Part shown: piece by piece, positions 34,688-46,199 of the stretch
Layout: every line of letters starts with the position of its first letter
Numbering within the stretch: the first letter of the stretch is position 1
Assembly: GCA_009760855.2 (NCBI GenBank)
Contig: WPIO01000003.1
Location: forward strand, 7,958,001-8,022,000
Length of the DNA stretch: 64,000 nt
Direction: 5' to 3'
From: Cristatella mucedo
Lineage: Eukaryota > Bryozoa > Phylactolaemata > Cristatellidae
The notes under the pieces: model-generated
Databases searched by the model: none
What the model was told of the DNA's origin: nothing
What the model saw: the letters and a program-made list of their open reading frames with translations, nothing else
Translations under genes and position numbers: made by a program

Positions 34688-34746
34688 TTCTTAAAAGCTG
34701 CCGACTCTGGTACAGAAAGCGTGTCCGCGCTGTACAAGCAGTTGAT
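34688..34746 (+). CDS. Helical protein of unknown function, copy B, penultimate exon
   Basis: A strong pyrimidine tract and acceptor (TTCTTTCTTCTTCTTCAG) and donor GAT|GTGAGT bound a 59-bp segment. Its phases (two bases in, phase 0 out) equal those of the copy A exon at 31296-31369. In that frame it encodes LKSCRLWYRKRVRAVQAVD, only weakly like copy A (K.R.VQA). Another frame (FLKAADSGTESVSALYKQLM) looks more protein-like but cannot be spliced in frame to the 35995 exon. It is therefore either a decayed paralogue or an exon of a different gene. Confidence 0.4.
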
Positions 34747-34924
34747 GTGAGTCTTAGAGTCCACGTACCAGCCCTCAGCTCGCCCTGTTCACGTCCGTGG
34801 ATATATAAATCGTCGAACAACCCTTGCTCGGCACTGAGCTCGTGAGCTCTTGCAGTCAGATTCCCCCCCCCCCCGCAGGCCGCTACGTCCTTCTACTCCC
34901 GTCGAAGCAGGACGACGCTCGCTT

Positions 34925-35290
34925 CCGAGGCAGAGAAAGTTCTCAGATTGAATGATGACAAAATAAATGTATTAATTATGAGCAAACCCAAGCGCCACAC
35001 GGTAACTGACAAGCTTAACCCTGCAGAGCGGCTCTCAGCCAGCGAATGTCCTCAAGCCGAGATGATGCACGATGATGCACGAGATGATGTTGGCATCTTC
35101 CTTCGAAGTATTTTTCCCCCGGATGAACACGTCACAGTCAAGTCTAACTACTTTCGCCTGCGAGACATTAGAAAAGTCGATCTTGCCGATAAAGACCGTA
35201 GTTTTGGTAATCGTCGCGAACAGCACGGAATGCCAGCCGACGAGCAACACCGCCAGTTTGTTCTACTGTGCACTGAGTAGGAAACGCAAC
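34925..35290 (+). pseudogene. LINE reverse-transcriptase C-terminal remnant
   Basis: The frame from 34948 reads MNDDKINVLIMSKPKRH, the [10 protein letters not shown] motif that follows the palm in LINE-A, and later VKSNYFRLRDIRKV, like [13 protein letters not shown]. Intervening sequence is scrambled. Family uncertain. Confidence 0.6.
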
Positions 35291-35404
35291 TCTCATCGCC
35301 CCTCTCGCCCACCGGAGTGCCGCGACTCCCTTGTCACAACAATCACTATTAGCACATTATGACCGCATACCACATCGAGCCCACTCGTACAACGACCAGG
35401 GCCA

Positions 35405-35705
35405 ATCAATTAAACGAAACCACATGTAATGTAATGTATCTCCGTCTGTAACTCCACGAAGCCATAAAGACTAAGTGAGTGTTACGCAGGAGAGTTTTGT
35501 ATGGCTCACTCACAGCCTAAGCGGCTTTCGGTATGCATTCGGTAGCCAACAGACTTCATCTCACGTAACGAAGAGAAAGTGGGAAGCATAGATGATTCAG
35601 GAGAGCAGTTGAGGTAGTGAGTAACGCGGAAGTAGCAGCTCAGGACGGCTGGAAAAGATGTGCCATAGTCGACAGCGGGAGAGTTGTTGTGGCTGTGTAA
35701 GAAAT
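35405..35705 (-). mobile_element. LINE-B 3' fragment
   Basis: Terminal motif TGTAATGTAATGTATCTCCG on the left (the 3' end on the minus strand), then the conserved CACTCACAGCCTAAGCGGC and CAACAGACTTCATCTCACG blocks. The right end meets the large hairpin at 35723. Confidence 0.85.
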
Positions 35706-35722
35706 TGATCACTGTTATGTGA

Positions 35723-35804
35723 TATACACGGATATGTGACCGATGTGGTCGCGGGATCACTGTTATGTGATCCCGCGACCATGTCGGTCACATATCCATG
35801 TATA
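35723..35804. repeat. Near-perfect 82-bp hairpin (38-bp arms, 6-base loop)
   Basis: Left arm 35723-35760, loop TGTTAT 35761-35766, right arm 35767-35804. The arms pair at 35 of 38 positions. The loop and its flanks (ATCACTGTTATGTGAT) also occur immediately to the left at 35708-35723. It is either a tiny foldback element or an inverted duplication. Confidence 0.9.
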
Positions 35805-35994
35805 ATTAGTTTTCCGTGGACGTGGTCTCATTTTGACTGCGACAGGGCCCTCCTTAGAAATGTAATCTGTCACTGGGTGTTGGATTTTCAGCATTTTTGT
35901 TACTCTCTAGCATTTTATTTTGCCAGAAGCATTCCACTTTCTGCATTCCTTGTAGTCAGGAGAACTGCTCACTGATCCAAATTTATCTTTCTAG

Positions 35995-36165
35995 GTAAAC
36001 CAGAGTCGTGTCGACACCAGCTCAATACTTGCCGACATCCAAAGATTATTACAAACCTTGGGACAGCTGCTGAAAGAGGGAAGCGTTTTTCCAGTAAATT
36101 CTTGGATGTCGTGGCATGACATCGCAGCTACGACTGATTGTTGGAATCACATACAGAGGATGTAA
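35995..36165 (+). CDS. Helical protein of unknown function, copy B, last exon
   Basis: Acceptor AAATTTATCTTTCTAG, phase 0, encoding VNQSRVDTSSILADIQRLL, matching VNRSRVYAAETLAHIRQLL of the copy A last exon. Both exons start with GTAAAC right after the acceptor. The frame runs to a TAA at 36163-36165, which lies in the first bases of the adjoining LINE-B terminus. The natural C terminus was therefore probably replaced by the insertion. This may be a decaying paralogue. Confidence 0.55.
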   Translation, partial: VNQSRVDTSSILADIQRLLQTLGQLLKEGSVFPVNSWMSWHDIAATTDCWNHIQRM

Positions 36166-36480
36166 TGTAATGTATCTCCATCTGTAACTCCACAAAGCCA
36201 CAAAAATTGTGTGGGTGTTGTATAAATTGGAAAAGTTGTATATAGAGCACTCACAGCCTGAGCGGCTTTCGGTACACATTTTTTAGCCAACAGACTTCAT
36301 CTCATGCAACAAAGAGAAAGTGGAAAGCATAATAGAATCAGGAGAGCAGTTGAGGTAGTGAGTAGCATGGAGGTAGCAGCTCAGGACCGCTGAAAAGGAT
36401 GAGCCATAGTTGGAAGCAGGACATTGGTTGCCGTTGCGTAAGTATTGTGGAAGTGAGCTCCACAGTCTATTACCTGCTGA
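36161..36480 (-). mobile_element. LINE-B 3' fragment
   Basis: Same terminal motif TGTAATGTAATGTATCTCCA and internal blocks as 35405-35705, about 450 bp away in the same orientation. Inserted at the end of the copy B exon. Confidence 0.85.
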
Positions 36481-36573
36481 GCAATCATGTTTGGTTCTTC
36501 AGAGTGCTGCTTTCTCTCGAAATTGTGACGTGTACACTGCAAATCAGTAAAGTCTGTCACTTTGTGTTGCTAC

Positions 36574-37802
36574 TGTAACGCCGAAGGCTCAGCGGGGTAG
36601 GCTTGACCTGCCGCTTACCTAGCGGCGTAGCCTAGCGCCTAATGCCGTTCGGTGCGCGTCCACGCGCAATAAGCTGGCCTCCACGAAACGAGCGTTTCTG
36701 GCGCTGACTTGCTTACCGTTACTAAAGGGGGTCGTGAGTCCGCGGCGTGAATTGGAAAGCGAGACACACAAATTGGGGATTTTACTGAACTTTATTCGCA
36801 AGCGCACAAAGTCGCTGCGCGTCTAGTTCAGCTTAATCTCCACACTCCTCGCCCGTTCTCAACAGCACCAGCACTCTTGCGGAGGGAATACTTCACACTG
36901 AAGCGCGAACCGGAGCCTAAACCCTAACCGGAGAACTAGAACTCAGTTTCCACCAGTGCGGCAGGAATACTCCACACACGCCAACTCAAGCACTCCTGCG
37001 GAGGAAACACGTCTCCACACTTACGCTACTTACATCTATACTGGGAAACGACCCAAGTAGACGGAGCTAAAATTGGAGCCTAAACCCTAACCGGAGAACT
37101 AGGGCTCCACACACGCCAACTACGCCTAGCTCGCACCGGCAAATCCCTATGCCGAGACCGCGTGCTAGCGCGCACACACAAAACACAAAATGCCAGCTCG
37201 GGCGCTATACGACCGTGTTCGGTGGAGTCCACCGAATCCTCCTAGTGCTGTCTCGTCCTGTTCCGTCAATCGCCGGCGAACAGCCCGCCCTCCTCCCTCG
37301 CTTTCAGAGAAACGAGTCCGACGGCGTCGAAGCGCAGAGCCGGACAGAAGACCAGAAGAGATCAAAGGCACCAGACGCAGAGCGAGCGTCGCTCGACTCT
37401 TAAATACTTGGCTGAGACAATGAGGCAGGAGCTTAGTGGTATTGGGCCCGACACCCCGGCCCATTACGGCAAGGAATTAATACCGTCAGTAGGCCACTGG
37501 AAGGGCACCTCTGTCCAGCTTGAATGGCGAATGTGTTCCAGACGATTCTTTCTTGGACCGAGTGAAGGCGGAGGTTGACAGGCCAGCCAACATCAATCAG
37601 CAGCTTCCGCGGGTATCGGACCAATTCTAAAGGCCGAATCGCCACCACTGGTCTCAGCTCCCTGGCTTGCTCTTAAGCTCTTGCTCTCTAACCGCACTGA
37701 CGCTCCTCTCTGGCTCACTGCTCCAGGACAAAGGAGTTCTAGCCCGCCTCCGAACAGCTCTTGTTCTCGCTAAAATCCAGCCAAGGCCAGCAGGGCGCTA
37801 CA
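36574..37802 (-). mobile_element. Solo LTR, about 1.2 kb
   Basis: Bounded by TGTAACGCC on the left and GGCGCTACA on the right, the inverted TG...CA ends of retroviral-type LTRs, and by a 4-bp duplication CTAC (36570-36573 and 37803-37806). GC-richer than its surroundings. A block GGAGCCTAAACCCTAACC with GGAGAACTAG occurs twice, near 36912 and 37076. A poly(A)-signal-like AATAAA lies on the minus strand near 36790, suggesting that orientation. No internal gag-pol is adjacent, so it is a recombined solo LTR. Confidence 0.7.
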
Positions 37803-37806
37803 CTAC

Positions 37807-38159
37807 CTTGGGATCTTTTTCAAGCTTGCACCGTTACCTTATAGGTGTCGACTCTCGAAAATTGTTGCACCACTGTGAGAAGGCACCGAAAGTATCCTAA
37901 CATTTGTGGACAGAATTCTGACGTTGAAGCGTCCAGTCATCGATGTCCCAGACAGTAGCTTCGCGACAATTGCTTTTTAGCCAATCACAGGAACCAAACT
38001 TCTGAACTTGCGGTTTCTGTCGTCCTGAGCGGGATTACTTACCCGTGCAAAGACCTGTCATCAGTAGGTTAAAGCGAGTGATCCACCCTATGGTGAATCC
38101 TGCTTCACGATGTGCTAGGAAGAGTCGAAATCAACTGATCAAAATCAGCTTCCTCATGT
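37807..38159. other. No gene recognised
   Basis: Non-coding sequence between the LTR and the long LINE-B copy; possibly older LINE sequence split by the LTR. Confidence 0.4.
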
Positions 38160-41100
38160 AATGTAGTATACCTCCGTCTGTAACTCCGAAGAGCCACACG
38201 AATGAAGTGGATGTTAGGCTGGAGAGTCTTCTGTAGCTCTTCAAAGCCTAGCTGGCTTTCGGTGACCGTACTAGCCAAAAGGCTTCCATCTTACGAAACA
38301 ATCAGAAATTGAGAAGCATAGCTGAGTCTGGAGGACAGCTGAGGAAGTGAGTAGCACTGAAGCAGCAGCTTAGGGCGGCTACAAAGGATATGCGAAAGTC
38401 GGAAGCAGGAGCGGAGATGTTGCCTACGAATTGTGGAAGTTAGTTCCACAGTCCAAGACCTGCAGAGCAAAAGCGTCTGTCACCAACGGTCTTTAAGTGT
38501 AGGAATAGAACAGATAATTTGTTGTCCGTGAAGGATCTGAGGGCACGAGAAGGCTGAAACTGATTCTGCAGTTCAGCTAGGTATAAAGAAGCCAATTCGT
38601 AGCCGGATTTTTGGGTAAGACCGAGAATTTTACACTGTTGATCAATCAGAAGCCAACGCAGCTCCTACAAATGACACATAGCTAAACCTCTTGGATGTTT
38701 GACCGACATTGTAGCCACTTATTCATCGCCGGCTGCAGAGGCTTTGCGGCATTTTTCGGTAGCTCAGCCATAACTGAATTATTTAGAACTCCCAGTCCGG
38801 CCCGAACGAGGAAACCAGCACAATCTTTAGCCAGCGACGGGGTTGTAGACAGTCCCTGACCTTGCACAGGCATTGAAGGTGACGGTTGGCTGTAGAAGCG
38901 GTCTTCGTAACGAAACTTGTAAACGTCAAGCTACTATCCAGGACATTCAAGTTCGAACCACATGATAGCAGTTGCAATCAAGCATCACCGATTAGAAGAG
39001 AATGGATTCTCTTATTACAGCCAACGCTCAAGGTGTCTTCTTAGGATATCGGTTTTATCATCATTTCGCTTACGAAAATTTTCCGACAACCATGATAGAA
39101 TGTCTTCAAAGCCTGAATTCAGTTTATTAGTAGCTGCAGTTGACTTCGACGGTTTAAATCATAAGTACAGCTGGGTATTGTCATCAGATAAGTGATAACA
39201 GCCGATCACAAAAATGGGCCGGCTCACTTTTCCCAGAGGTGCAGTATAAATGGAGAACAGAAAAGGATCGAGCACAGACCTGTGTGGGACTGTTCTGCTG
39301 AATGAGACATCACCACCCGACGACACGGATTGAATACTATTGGACAAGTAATATTTGAACAACGCTTTTTCTACCAGACCAATGATCTTTCAAGTAAGAT
39401 GTCAGGATTAATAGTATCAAACGCACCCAATAGATCGAGCAGGACCAAAAACCAATATTACCATCATCATTTGCTTCTTGGGGTGTAGTTAATCACACAG
39501 AGGAGAGTGGTTTCTGCGGAGCGGAGTTTCCTGAATCTCGACTGAAAATCTTCAGGCAATTCATTCTCGACGTGTTCTTAAAAGCTGCTTAGCGGCAATC
39601 TTTTGAGAACCTTGGACCAAAAGGAGGAAGGGAGACTGGGCATTAGTTTGCCAGGATCTCAATTTTAGGCTTTGAAAGTATAGGTCGAACGATAGCCGAT
39701 TTAACCCAATTATCAAGAGAAGGATTAAAAACATGAATTATTGCTGGATTAGGTCGTATGCCAATAAAGACCACGTAGGGGGTGCATAGGGTCTTCAGGA
39801 AATGTGGTCTTTTTAATAGGCTTAATTAAAGGTAGCCATTTCAGAAATATAAAACCTAGACAATTTCTGGAGGAAGCTCATAGAATGGGACTAAACATTT
39901 TCTTTAGTCGTAGGTGGCTTATGGAGGCACGAATATGTGCAATTTTGTCAATAAGCAAGGTAGAGAGCTCGTTGGCCATATATGAAGTATCCGGGTAAAG
40001 AGACCGATAAAAGTTGTCTACCCAATGATTCACTGCTTCATAAATTTGTTTAGGTCTTGAGCGATAGAAGTTCATTTTTTTATTGAAAAAGAATGGCTGA
40101 CTTTTCAAAGTTTCCGGATGCTGACAGGGAGTAAGTCTCTGAAACGGACGAGATCGCCGTCAGGCTCAAAACTTCTTATAGCTGCGTTCAAGCCTTCGCT
40201 TTATAGGGTGTGTCTTTTTTGGTAAATAGACCATTCCGTGCACGGACAAAATTTGGGAGAGCATGCTCGTCGAGAAAAAAAAATACTGGCTGATTTAACC
40301 CTTTTGTATAGCGACAAAAGAGTCTTACTGCTATCACCACCGCTTGCAGCGGCGAAAAAGGATTGCCCACCGCAGGATTCAAATCCACGACCTCGGGATC
40401 GAGATCGTGAAAACCAACCGCCTTACCTAGTATGCCAGTACGGCTCACCAGAACTCCTACGTTTTGACTTCACTGCACCGGGAGAAAATCGAGGCTGTTG
40501 GCCGAGTCTGGGTGCAGATCAAGAAGACCTGCATCACACATAGATTTCAAACATTCCTCTGTGCATATGCTGTTTAAGTTATATCAGTGGACGAACTCGA
40601 TGTTGCCTTGCTCATAGGACGGAGGAGGGACAGTAAACGAAATTAAGCAACGATCCGAGATTGGCAAACGATAAGGAAAGTGGGGCAGATATCTTCAGTC
40701 ATCGCGAAATTCTGAACATGTACCGCCGACATCAGTCGTACGACTAACGTGTTGGACCAAGCGAAAGTTCTCCAGTCAAGAAATGGGCGGACCTGACTGT
40801 TGCTAGGGTCGCTAGCGTGGATGCTTAAGTTTCATTAAATCAATGACCGTTTGTAACACAGGAAGATTTTTGTGAGAAAAATTTCGAGAATTCTTCTACG
40901 AGCAAGGTTAGACAGGCAGAAGTGGGTCGGTATATCCCAACTGTGAGAGGCATGGTCTTTGATAACGATCTTATAGCGACTAATTTAAACGCCCATTCCA
41001 AACACTACAGATCTTAGGGCCAAGTGATTCACGAACACCACCCACCTTGACAGAAAGAATGAGTACCAGTGTGGGAAAGTCGAAGGAAAGGTTGTCTGGT

Positions 41101-41210
41101 GCATCCGACCTGCTGCTGCTGCTAAGTGCAGTATGGCAGAGCAAATTAGACGCGTCAAAATGGCGCATAGCTGTAGCCACTGCTACGCAAGCTCTCCGGC
41201 GCTCTTCAGA
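38160..41210 (-). pseudogene. LINE-B, longest copy (endonuclease and RT regions)
   Basis: Runs 3' to 5' from the terminal motif at 38160. The minus frame at 39362-39159 reads SVSSGGDVSFSRTVPHRSVL then FSIYTAPLGKV and LSDDNTQLYL, the GVPQGSVLGPLLFSIY and YADDTQLY motifs with the catalytic core degraded to LSDD. Next (39380-39560) is the LLDLLGAFDT palm motif, then a linker (FYRSLYPDTSYMANELSTLL, 39950-40020), an inserted SINE-A (40278-40450), and endonuclease-like sequence to about 41210 (a GVREF/ALRSVVW-like block near 41000). Frameshifts and stops make it inactive. This copy shows that LINE-B belongs to the APE-endonuclease, CR1/Jockey-like type. Confidence 0.8.
40278..40450 (-). mobile_element. 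SINE-A copy nested in LINE-B
   Basis: Reverse complement with A-rich tail side at 40278, TTTTGTATAGCGACAAAAGA, CCACCGCTTGCAGCGG hairpin, box B region GGATTCAAATCC and the head TTACCTAGTATGCCAGTACG. It interrupts the LINE-B coding sequence, so it is younger than that copy. Confidence 0.85.
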
Positions 41211-42269
41211 CTGTTAAGAGGCAAGGGCGAAGCCGACGACTAAAGCCACGTTTACACGGCGAGTCTTGCTTCAACCCTCTCAAGTCTTAGGCATTCACAC
41301 GCCGCCAAGACTGGGGGGGGGGGCGGATCGAAGCTGTCCAAGTCTGAAGTGCCACTGTGGAGTGCTGCGTGCGAATACTGGGTGAACACTCAAAAACTGA
41401 GCATGTTTCTCTTCTTGGCCAAGATGGAGTCAAGACTGACCGAATGAGTGTAATAGTAGGCGCCTTCAAGGGCACGCGTTCTTCATTTCGTTGAAAAGCA
41501 ATGCGGATTATTTTCACACGCGAATTCACCACAAGCTTATCTAAAAAATCAGGTAATGAGGCAGGAGGCGATAAACGCAGTCGTGCGTTAAAATGCTTCG
41601 CCGGGAGGTATATCTCGGCGGGCCATTTCCAGCCTCCTTAACAAACGCAAATTTTCCACATTCTGGGAATGGAGCAAGTAGGAAGTCTTAGGAAGAAAAA
41701 CTGACCTTGTTTACTTATTAGAAGGAAGACCGAAGCAGAACGCAGGCAAGACTCACCTCCCGCGTACGAGAAGCTTAAGGCGGCTCTTACAGGTAGCTCT
41801 AAGATCTCTATGGACCGCACTCTCGGCAATCAGTCCTTAGTCTACGCGCTGGCCCAGCGTTGGCATACTTCCCCAACAAGATAACCTCAAACTGTTATCC
41901 GAGATGATCAAGTTCAATGCTGAGCTTCTGGCATCTATGCTCAAGGAGAGGAACTGGTAGGATAAAAGTGTGTAGCAGCAGAGGAGAGAAATCGTCAATT
42001 ATTTTCGACCTTCAGTCGAAAACATGAGCTATGCTTCTGAAACAACGTGGTCTGTCTATGGCAATCACAAGTAACACGAGTGAGTGCGGCTCCTCATAAG
42101 AGAGTTCATTTAAGAGCCACAAAGCCGTGCTGCTTCATAACTGGAGCAAGTGCCTGCCTCTGCCTATGGCTCACTATGTGCTCTTCAAAGGGGACTACAC
42201 CGGTGTTATGATGTTACTGAGTGCCTCGAAGATGGGTGACCTGGCTGGGAGGTAATTTAAGACTCCCCG
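41211..42269. other. No gene recognised
   Basis: No supported gene; a G-run lies at 41312-41321. Confidence 0.4.
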
Positions 42270-42556
42270 AAGGACGAATCGCGGGACCCACTAACGGCTG
42301 TCACAAACTCATCTATTTATGACAGTATTTAGTGGGTCACTGTGATGTTACGTTATGTGCTTCTGCATGCTGACACTGTTGCATGCTGCCACTGGACATA
42401 CTTGCATGCTGACCCTGTGCATGTCACCCCTAACCATGTTATTCTTGTTGTTTATTGAGCATGCTACCACTAACCATTCGATCGGGCTTCCTTTGCAGCA
42501 ATTGCAAAGCGCCTAGAAAGAGATTGAGTTCTCTGAGGGCGCTTTATCAAATGTAT
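42270..42556 (+). mobile_element. LINE-A 3' end with inverted 5' piece
   Basis: The plus-strand 3' UTR starts near 42315 (GACAGTATTTAGTGGGTCAC) and ends in the terminal stem-loop GCAAAGCGCCTAGAAAGAGA to GGGCGCTTTATCAAATG. It is preceded at 42272-42305 by the same region in opposite orientation (GACGAATCGCGGGACCCACT), so the start forms a head-to-head inverted repeat. Confidence 0.8.
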
Positions 42557-43929
42557 CTCCAAGACACACGATCACAAAAGAGACTGACCAAAGCCTACCA
42601 AATTCTCGTGGGGAAGGAAAATATCCACTGGGAGCTGCTGGTCGACACTCGGAAAGAACTGATACCACCGCTGCACATCAAGTTCGGCCTCATCTAGCAA
42701 TTTATCATGGCTCGAGACTATGAGTCAGCCGCTTTCAAGTACCTCCACCTTCCTATGACTGTCGGAGGCACGGGTCAAAGTTAGTATCTTTGAAAATATG
42801 ACTGAGGACTATGTTTGAAGGGCTTCTTCGAGAAAATGATTTTCAGTATAGCTGCCAATCTAGAACATCCCTCATTTCAAAATCCGTTTGTATGTTCATT
42901 TTTGCATGCGTTCTGAGTATGTGGTTTTGTTTATGTATACCGCAGTCTGTGACAGCACCTAAATGTGCGGGCGGGCAGTAGCGCTTCGGCCGGCCGAGGG
43001 TGTGGAGGAAATAAACTGGTGGTGTTCCTCGTCGGCTCGCGTGCTGTGCCGCTCGCGACGACAATTTAGACTACAGAGTAAATAAATATTAATTTTGATT
43101 CATTTTCTGTTCTGACTATTAGTGAACAATAAGATGCTAACAGTCAGTTTTCTCACCGGAAACGGCCTAGTTTCAAGTTAATCAATGTCTTGGTCACCAA
43201 AGCAACCAGCCATTTTCTATTCGTCTGAGGTCTAAGCAACTAGGAAATAACACATACTACCGTGAGACAAACAGTGTTACATAGTGCTGTCGACTAAACG
43301 GCTAGCTTAAGAAATAATTTAGAAAAATATCGACAAAGTGAAAACACACGACGTTTGCTTTACGATACATATATTTACATATACAGGGTTGATGGGGGGC
43401 AGCATACGTTTAAAGACTGAACGCGTACCAGCAATCTGGTGAGCAGTACACGTCCTTTCTATATAAGCCAGGGTAACGAGTCTATAACGGTTAAGCACAT
43501 TGCTCTGGCTCCTAGGCTAAACACCTGCACAGGTAGCATGATAATAATTACTGACAGCCAGCGAGGACTAGGTCGAAGGCAAGCAGAACGCTGACCATGG
43601 CCATTGACGGTGCCGAAGGCAGCATGACAGCCGAGTCGTTTGCAGACATCCATACCGGGCTGCCCTAGTAATGACAGGTTCAAATCGGTGCAGGCACCTA
43701 TTATGTATTGTTCCCACTAGAACTGGCTCCCCAGAAGCTCACAAAGGACACGAGAGACAGTCTCTTTTGTCGATCGCACTGTCAGACGATACATCTGCAA
43801 GTAAACCAAGTATGTGATACACCCCAAAATTCAGAGGGACAGCTGGCAATAGCAATCGACAGCGTGAAGCCAACAAGGCATAAGGGGGGCATGCATGCCG
43901 TTGGCCGGATCTAAGCCCACTGATACGGT
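42557..43929. other. No gene recognised
   Basis: Minus- and plus-strand open frames here are short and match nothing known to me. Confidence 0.4.
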
Positions 43930-44490
43930 GCTTGCACTTCGCGAACCAAGGCAGTGTTCGTGACTGCTGCAGACAACTTTTCATTTTCCTCTGCAAGCAT
44001 GATCAACAGCCACTAAGGCTCTTCAGTTGCTATATAAATGACATCGTTGGATATGCCAAACTTAACCCTGCTTCAGCCAAGTACACTCACAGCAGAGCAA
44101 TTCAAATGAAAAGCCTATATGCCATTAGAGACTTGACAAGCACAGCAGTATACTGGTCTATACACACGAAATTAAAGAAATCACTTCCACAATTTTTACA
44201 CAATTACATCTACTTTCCCGATGCCGACTGTGGCAGATCCTTTCCAGACGTCGTGAGCTGCTACTTCCATGCTACTCACTACCTCAACTGCCATCCTGAC
44301 TCAGCCATGCTGCCCACGTTCTCGCTATTTCATGATAAAGACTGTTGGCTACAGAACGCTTACCAAAAGCCACTTATGCATTGAGTACACTATAAAAACT
44401 GTCCTTTGTAATACCCACTTAGTGTTTGTGGCTTTGCGGAGTCACAGATGGAGATTACATTCCATTACACAGGCAAGCAGGAAAGTAAAC
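43930..44490 (+). pseudogene. LINE-B 3' fragment
   Basis: Contains the plus-strand form of the diagnostic block (GAGCTGCTACTTCCATGCTA, then CTCACTACCTCAACTGCC) and the terminus GTGGCTTTGCGGAGTCACAG followed by GATGGAGATTACATTCC. No intact ORF. Confidence 0.75.
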
Positions 44491-44539
44491 ACAGTGAAAA
44501 AAAAGGACCTACAGCAGATTCCTGGAGTACACCGTAATT

Positions 44540-44990
44540 TAAATGCTTCCTGAATGTCCATTGCCATTGACATCTACACTGTAAGATATGCATGTGAGAT
44601 GGGACATCGAACATTGTAGCATAGTGCCTTCGATGCCAAGGCATGACAACAGGCGCTCAAGAAGAGTTCTATCTATGGCATCAACCAATGCCGATAGATC
44701 CAGCCGAAATAGCCAAGAGACCAACTAAGTCAGTATTCAGAGGTTGTAATACACTCACAACAGTACCGACTCCGTGATTTGCTATAAAACCAGACTGGAA
44801 TTTACTGACAAGGTTTAAAGTTTTGATATACGAGTTTAGCTGGTCTGCAACTCCCAGTTCTTGGTCTTGGATTGGAACTGCAACAAGAAAATTGGGCAGA
44901 AGTTGCTTAATTAAGTTCTCATTGTTCAGTGCTGACTTCTATCGACTTCTGCCACTCACGTCTTGGAAGGTCTTCTGGCTTGTCAAATAA
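44540..44990 (-). pseudogene. LINE reverse-transcriptase palm remnant
   Basis: The minus frame reads FRLDLSALVDAIDRTLLERL then LSCLGIEGTMLQ, the LLDLSAAFDTIDHxxLLxRL motif of CR1/L2-like reverse transcriptases. Upstream on that strand (44770-44960) are pieces like NLVSKFQSGF, the QSGFR motif. Family not assigned. Confidence 0.7.
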
Positions 44991-45004
44991 GCCACTTATA
45001 GCTG

Positions 45005-45640
<636 letters not shown>

Positions 45641-46111
45641 CTAGTTATTATTTCTAATGAGTGGCTGAACAACAGCTCTTTGCAGAATGCAGAGACAAGA
45701 TCTGGAGCTAAGGATATATTCATTATGATAGCAATGCAGGACGAAAGCAGATCTATGCAACTCACTCACAAGGAGAGCAGTAGATAAGGTCTAGTGGGTT
45801 AGTAATCTAATTGGACGAACATTAAAAACGAAATGAGGTCAGTAGTGATAGGCTTCAAGGTGGACATTGGGGTAAAATAAGGTATAGCTTACCCCCGAGA
45901 ACGTCAGCAGTCAGAGAAAGAGTGCTCATGAAAGCCACAGAGAATACAGGTCAAACGTCACGATAACACCGCTTACTACCTGATAGACTAAGCTGAATGA
46001 CTTAGGACTGGTTAGGGTGACATATACACTGGTCAGCGCATGGAAAAGTTGGTGTCTTTATACTGTGATCAAGCACGGTATTAACGATCGGAAACGGCAA
46101 TACCAATAACG

Positions 46112-46199
<88 letters not shown>

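Noticed and set aside
36574-37802. A promoter CpG island with a gene start, based on GC content and open frames at 37149-37464
   Set aside because: TG...CA ends and the flanking CTAC duplication explain the segment better as an LTR.
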